Positions 23,924 through 28,508 of a stretch of DNA of 28,508 nucleotides are shown here, one piece after another. The stretch comes from an uncultured Faecalibacterium sp. (GTDB taxonomy: Bacteria > Bacillota > Clostridia > Oscillospirales > Ruminococcaceae). Made by a program: the position numbers and the translations under genes. Within the stretch, counting starts at the first letter, position 1, and each line of letters opens with the position of its first letter. The notes beneath the pieces are model-generated. The model was not told the DNA's origin. It searched no databases and saw only the letters and a program-made list of their open reading frames with translations. Location of the stretch: the NCBI GenBank assembly GCA_934525845.1, contig CAKSZS010000030.1:1-28508 (forward strand), given 5' to 3'.

Positions 23924-24343
23924 ATGAACTCTGTCATTTCCATCGTCCTGCTTGCCGCCGTACTGGGCGTCATCGTGTTTCTGCTGTCCCGGCGGGAGAA
24001 CAGCCGCCGCAGTCAGTACGGCCCCGCCGGACTGTCGGAGTTCCGCACCGACCTGCCGCTGGATGACTGCTTCGACCGGCTGGATCAGCACAGCCCGGAG
24101 GACGTGTTTGCCTACGAGTGCCGCCGGGAGAAGGATGGCGGCTTTCTGCTGCATCTGACCCTGCACCAGCCCACTCAGCAGCCGTTGGACACCCTGTACA
24201 CCCTGCGGCTGGATCCGGGTCGGCAGACCGTGGCCACCCTGATCTTCATCCGGGAGGCCTTTGGCTACAAGGAACCGCTGTTCCCGCAGGAAATGCTGGA
24301 CACTTTTATGGCGCAGAAGCTGGATGCCCGCCGCACCAAATAA
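23924..24343 (+). CDS. Small protein with N-terminal membrane anchor, unknown function
   Basis: 139 residues. GGAGG lies 6 bases before the ATG. Residues 2-22 are one hydrophobic helix (SVISIVLLAAVLGVIVFLLS), followed by a basic stop-transfer segment (RRENSRRS). The remaining ~110 residues are soluble and alternate strands and helices (DCFDRLD, FLLHLTLHQPT, TLYTLRLDPGRQTVATLIFIREAF), probably cytoplasmic. No family recognised. It is divergent from the GHL10 operon and followed by the tRNA gene 71 bases downstream. Confidence 0.78.
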   Translation: MNSVISIVLLAAVLGVIVFLLSRRENSRRSQYGPAGLSEFRTDLPLDDCFDRLDQHSPEDVFAYECRREKDGGFLLHLTLHQPTQQPLDTLYTLRLDPGRQTVATLIFIREAFGYKEPLFPQEMLDTFMAQKLDARRTK

Positions 24344-24377
24344 CTTTGGGCAAATGCTTTTCTTTTCATGCAGAATC

Positions 24378-24386
24378 TGCTATACT
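24378..24386 (+). promoter_or_regulatory. Extended -10 promoter of the tRNA gene
   Basis: TGC-TATACT (24378-24386), about 29 bases before the mature tRNA 5' end. The -35 region is T-rich (TTTTCT) and weak. Confidence 0.6.
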
Positions 24387-24414
24387 GAAGTATATGCACT
24401 GTGTGTGCGTCTGT

Positions 24415-24488
24415 GGGCTAGTAGCTCAGTTGGTCAGAGCTGGCGGCTCATAACCGCTTGGTCGCGGGTTCAAGTCCTGCCTGGCCCA
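24415..24488 (+). tRNA. tRNA with anticodon CAT, probably Ile2 (lysidine type) rather than Met
   Basis: A 74-nucleotide cloverleaf can be drawn by hand. The acceptor is GGGCTAG with CTGGCCC (one T-G pair) and discriminator A. The D stem is GCTC/GAGC, the anticodon stem GGCGG/CCGCT with loop CTCATAA, and the T stem GCGGG/CCTGC with loop TTCAAGT. The anticodon is CAT. It lacks initiator features (three G-C pairs beside the anticodon, unpaired base 1). It has C4-G69, U12-A23, C29-G41, A37, A38 and A73, the set used by E. coli isoleucyl-tRNA synthetase. This favours tRNA-Ile2, whose C34 is changed to lysidine by TilS. An elongator Met tRNA cannot be excluded. The 3' CCA is not encoded. Confidence 0.93.
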
Positions 24489-24531
24489 TAACAAAAAAGA
24501 ACACTCCTGACGGGGTGTTCTTTTTTGTTAT
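24488..24531. terminator. Bidirectional terminator after the tRNA
   Basis: ATAACAAAAAAGAACAC (24488-24504) is exactly inverted in GTGTTCTTTTTTGTTAT (24515-24531) around a ten-base loop. T-runs are present in both directions, so it can stop the tRNA transcript and the minus-strand lipoprotein transcript (stop at 24580). Confidence 0.93.
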
Positions 24532-24579
24532 ATTCAGGGCGGCGGAGCGGAAAGGTTCCGGATACGCGGTTATCCCGCC

Positions 24580-25110
24580 TTACTGGAACACCGCCACCAC
24601 ATAGGTCGTGCCGTTGCAGTCGATGAAGACCGCCCCCATCGTTGTACTGGTGCCTGCATAGTCCTGCAAGGCAGCGTCAGCGCCCGCCAGCTGCGGCACA
24701 TACAAGCTGGCCGGAACCAGGTTGTTCTCCGAAGGCTGGAGTTCCAGCGCGATCACGGCATCCATGGGCACACCAATGCAGCCGGACCAATCCAGAAAGT
24801 CATTCAAATTGTCCTGATGGCTGGAGTTCGTATCGTCAGACAGCGCCACCTTGCACACCAGATGATCCGCTCCCTGCCGGATGGCGGTCGAATTCACCAG
24901 CCAGTTTGCAACGATCGATGCCTGTGCCTGCAGGTCTGCATTGTAGGTCAGCCCCATCGTTTTGGCCAGCGCTTCCCCGCCTTCTCTGGACGTATAGGCG
25001 TTTGCCGCAGCAGTGCCGATCCCACCGCCGCTTCCGCCGCACGCCGTGAGCACTGCCAGTGCCAGCACTGCTGCCAGCAGGCAGACTGCCAGTTTCTTTC
25101 CGTATTTCAT
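24580..25110 (-). CDS. Lipoprotein, unknown function (possibly a diverged CAP/SCP-like domain)
   Basis: 176 residues from the ATG at 25110, with AAAGGAG 12 bases and GAGG 5 bases upstream. The signal peptide ends in lipobox LTAC (Cys24), followed by a Gly/Ser linker. The mature part has EALAKTMGLTYNADLQAQASIVANWLVNS near its start and TTMGAVFIDCNGTTYVVAVF at its end. The opening helix pattern and final strands recall CAP/SCP domains, but the conserved His/Glu residues of that family are not visible, so this is only a suggestion. Two cysteines of the mature part (CKVALS, SGCIG) and the later FIDC could form a disulphide. It has its own promoter and is monocistronic. Confidence 0.8.
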   Translation of the reverse strand: MKYGKKLAVCLLAAVLALAVLTACGGSGGGIGTAAANAYTSREGGEALAKTMGLTYNADLQAQASIVANWLVNSTAIRQGADHLVCKVALSDDTNSSHQDNLNDFLDWSGCIGVPMDAVIALELQPSENNLVPASLYVPQLAGADAALQDYAGTSTTMGAVFIDCNGTTYVVAVFQ

Positions 25111-25181
25111 GATGCCTCGGCTCCTTTCAAATCCCCAGAACGTTGGCCCGCCGTCCCACCGGCGTGCCATCCTCTGCTTTC

Positions 25182-25210
25182 ATGATACCGTTTTTGTCCG
25201 TCGAATGCAA
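25182..25210 (-). promoter_or_regulatory. Sigma-A promoter of the lipoprotein gene
   Basis: On the minus strand: TTGCAT (25210-25205), 17 bases, TATCAT (25187-25182), 72 bases before the start codon at 25110. The -35 sits directly beyond the rny terminator. Confidence 0.7.
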
Positions 25211-25221
25211 CATTTTCCGAC

Positions 25222-25262
25222 AAAAAAAGCAGACCGCTGGCTCAAACGGCAGCGGTCTGCTT
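25222..25262 (-). terminator. Intrinsic terminator of rny
   Basis: AGCAGACCGCTG and CAGCGGTCTGCT pair around a ten-base loop. On the minus strand seven Ts follow (25228-25222). It begins 9 bases after the rny stop. Confidence 0.93.
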
Positions 25263-25270
25263 CAGCTTGT

Positions 25271-26842
25271 TTACTTCGCGTACTCAACGGCGCGGCTCTC
25301 GCGGATGACGTTGACCTTGATCTGGCCGGGATAATCCAGCGTATCTTCGATCTTCTTCGCGATGGAGCGTGCCAGCAGGATGACCTGATCGTCGCTGATG
25401 ACGTCGGGCTTGACCATGATGCGCACTTCGCGGCCTGCCTGCACGGCAAAGGCCTGCTCCACGCCCTCAAAGCTGGAAGAGATCTCCTCCAGATTCTCCA
25501 GGCGCTTGACGTAGCTCTCCACGTTCTCGCGGCGGGCGCCCGGGCGGGCAGCGCTGATGGCGTCGGCAGCCTGGATGATGAAGGCCAGCGGGGTCTTCGG
25601 CTCCACATCGCCGTGGTGCGCCTCGATGGCGTGGATGATCTGGGTGTTTTCCTTGTACTTGCGGCAGATGTCCACACCGATCTGGACATGGCTGCCCTCG
25701 ATCTCGTGGTCCAGTGCCTTGCCGATGTCATGCAGCAGGCCGGCACGGCGTGCCATGGTCACGTTGACGCCCATCTCGCCGGCCAGCAGACCAGCCACCC
25801 AGGCCACTTCCATGCTGTGGGTCAGCGCGTTCTGACCAAAGCTGGTGCGGTACTTCAGCCGGCCGATCAGCTTGATCAGATCCGGGTGCAGACCGTGGAT
25901 GCCCAGCTCCATGACGGCACGCTCGCCCTCGCGCTTCATCTGCAGCTCCAGATCGTGGCGGCACTTCTCCACCGTCTCCTCGATGCGGGCAGGGTGGATA
26001 CGGCCATCGCCGATCAGACGTTCCAGAGTCATGCGGGCCACTTCGCGGCGGGTCTGATCGAAGGAGGACAGGGTAATGGCCTCCGGGGTATCGTCGATGA
26101 TGAGGTCCACGCCGGTGGCAGTCTCCAGGGCGCGGATGTTGCGGCCCTCGCGGCCGATGATGCGGCCTTTCATCTCATCGCTGGGCAGCGGCACCACGCT
26201 GACGGTGGTCTCGCTGCAGTGGTCGGCCGCACAGCGGCTGACCGCCTGGCCGATGAGGTTGCGGGCGATGTTGTCGCAGTTTTCCTTCAGGTCGGTCTCA
26301 TAGGCAGCGATGCGGACCGCCTTTTCGTGGGTCAGTTCCTCGTCCACCTTATGCAGCAGCACTTCGCGGGCGTCCTCCTGGCTCAGACCGGCCAGCGTTT
26401 CCAGACGCTCCAGCTCCTTGGCACGCAGGGCATCGATCTCTGCCAGACGTGCTTCCGCTTCTTCCGCGCGCTTCTTCAGGTCTTCTTCCTTGCGCTCCAG
26501 CGCTTCGGTCTTGCGGTCCAGTGCGGTCTCTTTCTGATCGATGCGGTTCTCCTGACGGCTGATCTCCGCCCGGCGCTGCTTGATCTCCTTGTCGGCCTCC
26601 GCCTTCTGGGCATCGACCTCTGCCTTCAGCCGGAAGGCTTCGTCCTTGGCTTCCAGAACCGCTTCCTTGCGCTTCTGGTCTGCGGTCTTGATCGCTTCAT
26701 TCACCAGGCGGGTCGCTTCCGCCTCGGCGCTGCCGATCTGTGCTTCTGCAGTCTTTTTCCGATTGTTGTAACCAACAAAATAGCCCGCAGCAGCGCCGAC
26801 AACAGCCACGATCAATGCCACAATCCATCCGATTGCGGTCAT
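25271..26842 (-). CDS. rny: Ribonuclease Y
   Basis: 523 residues, normal length for RNase Y. One N-terminal membrane helix (about 4-24), a long charged coiled coil (30-~170), a KH RNA-binding domain (about 213-275) with GRIIGREG at 226-233, and an HD domain with metal ligands His371/Asp372 (HSMEVAWVAG...LLHDIGKALDHE). It is the main membrane-bound endoribonuclease starting mRNA decay in many Firmicutes, acting next to RNase J and the CshA helicase. AAAGGAG lies 12 bases before the ATG, a rather long spacing. In many relatives rny lies beside recA/cinA or ymdB; here none is present. Its upstream region is unusually long and may hold a 260-base leader. Confidence 0.98.
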   Translation of the reverse strand: MTAIGWIVALIVAVVGAAAGYFVGYNNRKKTAEAQIGSAEAEATRLVNEAIKTADQKRKEAVLEAKDEAFRLKAEVDAQKAEADKEIKQRRAEISRQENRIDQKETALDRKTEALERKEEDLKKRAEEAEARLAEIDALRAKELERLETLAGLSQEDAREVLLHKVDEELTHEKAVRIAAYETDLKENCDNIARNLIGQAVSRCAADHCSETTVSVVPLPSDEMKGRIIGREGRNIRALETATGVDLIIDDTPEAITLSSFDQTRREVARMTLERLIGDGRIHPARIEETVEKCRHDLELQMKREGERAVMELGIHGLHPDLIKLIGRLKYRTSFGQNALTHSMEVAWVAGLLAGEMGVNVTMARRAGLLHDIGKALDHEIEGSHVQIGVDICRKYKENTQIIHAIEAHHGDVEPKTPLAFIIQAADAISAARPGARRENVESYVKRLENLEEISSSFEGVEQAFAVQAGREVRIMVKPDVISDDQVILLARSIAKKIEDTLDYPGQIKVNVIRESRAVEYAK

Positions 26843-27030
26843 CGTGTGTTCACGCTCCTTTGATTAAAATTCAACTTGAATCCTAAGCAGGAGACGCTGT
26901 GCAGCGGGGTGTGGGCATAGAAGCAGTATAAGTGAGCTTTCAACGCAAAAAAGGCAACAAAACCACACGCACGGAAAAATTTTCCGCACGGAACATCTGC
27001 CGGCTTTTTTCTCTACGGTTCTATCTTATC

Positions 27031-27051
27031 AAAACAGGCGCTCACCGCCTG
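27031..27051 (-). terminator. Terminator-like hairpin in the rny leader
   Basis: On the minus strand CAGGCG (27051-27046), a five-base loop, CGCCTG (27040-27035), then TTTT. The stem is short (6 base pairs) and the T-run modest, so termination would be partial. It could be an attenuator of rny or the 3' end of a short RNA starting near 27104. Confidence 0.4.
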
Positions 27052-27110
27052 AATGGCATACAGTTACGGAACACCCTGCACACAGCGTCTTTTATTCCAT
27101 ACTACTATTT

Positions 27111-27139
27111 ATATTACGAAACATTTCCACGCTTGTCAA
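27111..27139 (-). promoter_or_regulatory. Strong sigma-A promoter far upstream of rny
   Basis: On the minus strand: perfect TTGACA (27139-27134), 17 bases, TAATAT (27116-27111). Transcription should start near 27104, about 260 bases before the rny start codon. Confidence 0.75.
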
Positions 27140-27189
27140 GAGAAATCCGGTTCCGCCCAGAGAATTTTTGTGCAGAAAAACAAAATTGA

Positions 27190-27318
27190 CCCTCTCAGTC
27201 TGCTCACTCCGTTCGCATCCAGCGGCTCCCCCTTTTGGCTTTGCCATCTTCCCCCGGCCGGGGGAAGTCCGTCCCGAAAGGGGGAGCTGGCGAACCCGCC
27301 AGGGTTCGCCTGAGAGGG
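27190..27318. repeat. Dispersed palindromic repeat, copy D (nested palindrome)
   Basis: Outer arms CCCTCTCAG (27190-27198) and CTGAGAGGG (27310-27318). Inside, GGCTCCCCCTTTTGG faces CCGAAAGGGGGAGCTGG, and at the centre is CTTCCCCCGGCCGGGGGAAG. The right half also carries the hairpin GGCGAACCC-GCCA-GGGTTCGCC (27289-27310). The element begins about 10 bases after the phosphatase stop at 27330 and has no T-run. Confidence 0.88.
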
Positions 27319-27329
27319 TTCGTTCTTTG

Positions 27330-28508
27330 TCATTCCAGATACATCCGGCGCAGGCGCATCAGGCGCGCCGGGGTCAGGCCGTACTCCTGTTCCAGATAGT
27401 TTTCCGCGCTGCCGCACTTTTCCCGGATGGTCTGCAGCACAAAGGGTGCGGCTGCCGGGTCCACCCCCGCAATGCCGTAAAAGCGGATGCGGCTGGATGG
27501 GTCGGCTGCAATTTCTTCCGCGTGCTCGGCCAGCACTGCCTCGATCTCCGCCTTACGGCAGGTGTTGGTCTGCACAAAGTCCGCGCAGATGGTCTCGTCC
27601 GATGCGCCCAGCGCCAGCAGGATAAGCATCGCCGCCACGCCGGTGCGGTCCTTGCCCGCCGAGCAATGGAACAGCACCGGTGTCTCGCCGGCTTCCAGCG
27701 CCCGGAACAGCTCCTTGAACGCCTTGTTGCCGAACAGCATCTGCCGGTAGAGCATCTGCGAAATGCTGGTGCCTTCCGGCTCCGGCTCCATCATGCGGCT
27801 GATGTCGCCGGGTGCAAAGGAGATCTCCTGCCCGTCCGCACCGCACAGCGCACAGATCTGCACCATGCGGGCACCGTCCGGCACATAATCCGGCTCCCGC
27901 TGGGCTTCCGCGCTGCTGCGCAGGTCCAAAATCAGGCGCAGGCCCAGGGCGTCCAGCCGGGCGCGGTCGGCCTCGCTGGTCAGCCGTCCGGTGGGGAAGC
28001 CCCGCCAGATCTGCCCCCAGCGCACCGTTTTGCCCTCGTCTGCCGGGTAGCCGCCCAGCTCCCGGAAGTTGCTGCCGCCGGCAAAGGGCAGCTGGGTGCC
28101 GGGAGCCGGATGCACCGGGGCCGCAGGCTTGGCTGCCGAAGACAGCACCGGCAGGTTGTAGAACGGCTTGGCCGGACGGCCCCGCCGGGGCGGCAGGGAT
28201 GCCGCACTGCCCAGCACGTCCATCAGGTAACTGCGGAGCAGGTCGATGTAGGCCGAGCTGTAATCCCGGCGCTGCACCAGCGAAACGCACAGCGGCGGCA
28301 GGTCTTCCAGCAGCACATCCCGCACCCGGTCCAGCTCCCGGCGTGCCCCCGGCTCGTAGCGGGTCAGGCAGGTGCACAGCTGCTCCTGCACCAGATAGTA
28401 CGCCTGATAGAAGCTGGGGCCGATCTCCGCGTTGGGCGCAAAGCCCGCCCGGGCGCAGGCCGACCACAGCGGGCTGAACAGATCCTGCCGCAGGCTGGGC
28501 AGCAGCAC
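27330..28508 (-). CDS. Tyrosine/lipid-type protein phosphatase (DSP3 family) with helical N-terminal extension; start not in window
   Basis: 392 codons are visible; the frame is open at the window edge, where a GTG happens to lie, so the true start is unknown. From about residue 146 the chain is a DSP3/MptpB-like phosphatase: NFRELGGYPADEGK, LILDLRSSAE, and the P-loop HCSAGKDRTG with Cys282 and Arg288 (numbered from the edge). The Lys-Asp pair in the loop is typical of this group, whose members act on phosphotyrosine, phosphoserine/threonine or phosphoinositides. The C-terminal QEYGLTPARLMRLRRMYLE fits the family. The first ~100 visible residues are a separate alpha-helical region, joined by a Pro/Ala-rich linker (105-140), which I do not recognise. 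No signal peptide is seen in the visible part. Confidence 0.88.
   Translation of the reverse strand: MLLPSLRQDLFSPLWSACARAGFAPNAEIGPSFYQAYYLVQEQLCTCLTRYEPGARRELDRVRDVLLEDLPPLCVSLVQRRDYSSAYIDLLRSYLMDVLGSAASLPPRRGRPAKPFYNLPVLSSAAKPAAPVHPAPGTQLPFAGGSNFRELGGYPADEGKTVRWGQIWRGFPTGRLTSEADRARLDALGLRLILDLRSSAEAQREPDYVPDGARMVQICALCGADGQEISFAPGDISRMMEPEPEGTSISQMLYRQMLFGNKAFKELFRALEAGETPVLFHCSAGKDRTGVAAMLILLALGASDETICADFVQTNTCRKAEIEAVLAEHAEEIAADPSSRIRFYGIAGVDPAAAPFVLQTIREKCGSAENYLEQEYGLTPARLMRLRRMYLE

Larger units (their letters stand above)
26843..27189 (-). other. Long A/T-rich non-coding region upstream of rny
   Basis: About 350 bases with no supported gene; the one open frame on the plus strand (26932-27189) has a GTG start without a ribosome binding site. 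On the minus strand it holds a strong promoter (27111-27139), a terminator-like hairpin (27031-27051), the palindrome CGGAAAAATTTTCCG near 26980 flanked by GCACGG direct repeats, and a weak proximal -10 TATACT (26930-26925) that could give rny a short leader. Confidence 0.6.

Noticed and set aside
25013..26863. 616-codon plus-strand open frame opposite rny
   Set aside because: RNase Y on the minus strand is certain; the opposite frame shows no family motif and no start signal.
26932..27189. 85-codon plus-strand open frame upstream of rny
   Set aside because: GTG start without a Shine-Dalgarno sequence and no recognisable protein features. The region is better explained as non-coding leader and promoter DNA.
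27190..27318. Insertion-sequence ends or a MITE with target duplication
   Set aside because: Nested palindromes without a transposase gene. I could not see a convincing flanking direct duplication, so it is listed only as a dispersed repeat.

Overview
The window looks like chromosomal DNA of a GC-rich, low-motility gut Firmicute of the Oscillospiraceae/Ruminococcaceae type (Faecalibacterium, Gemmiger or Subdoligranulum-like). The grounds are strong AGGAGG ribosome binding sites, sigma-A promoters with 17-base spacers, RNase Y, a SpoIIE-type phosphatase, an LPXTG surface protein, an intracellular pectinesterase-like enzyme, and dispersed GC-rich palindromic repeats that I associate with this group. 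The genus is an inference. No phage, transposase, CRISPR array or integrase is visible.

Left part (1-4143, all on the minus strand): a membrane-anchored beta-propeller protein, a UPF0340 protein and a YggS-type PLP-binding protein are packed as one operon. An ABC exporter half-transporter cut by the window edge follows after a repeat. Divergent from them (4390-6627, plus) is a two-component pair, an OmpR-type regulator and its histidine kinase, closed by a long hairpin terminator.

Middle (6830-13458): a pectinesterase-like gene with a 53-residue membrane protein behind it, then spoIIE, then gltX, each on the minus strand with its own promoter. A divergent promoter pair separates gltX from a plus-strand AbrB-like regulator followed by an alpha/beta hydrolase. 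From 13793 to 18127 lies a 1444-residue cell-wall-anchored protein with signal peptide, long acidic stalk, diverged internal modules, a proline-rich tandem repeat and a C-terminal LPKTG anchor. Its upstream region has four 11-base tandem repeats.

Right part (18235-28508, mostly minus): an operon of lipoprotein, EamA exporter and YgjP-like metalloprotein, with a Wzx/MATE-like flippase after a repeat. Next comes a small membrane protein translationally coupled to a GHL10-type glycosidase with a Tat-like leader. On the plus strand are a small membrane protein gene and a tRNA with anticodon CAT that carries isoleucine-2 identity features. Then on the minus strand come a lipoprotein, rny (RNase Y) with a possible long leader, and a protein phosphatase with an unusual helical N-terminal extension, cut by the right edge.

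The most interesting signals are (i) four dispersed intergenic repeats whose small hairpins differ in sequence but keep pairing, (ii) the 11-base phased repeats and architecture of the giant surface protein, and (iii) a strong promoter followed closely by a terminator-like hairpin in the long rny upstream region. I found no clear evidence for a wholly new defence or biosynthetic system.
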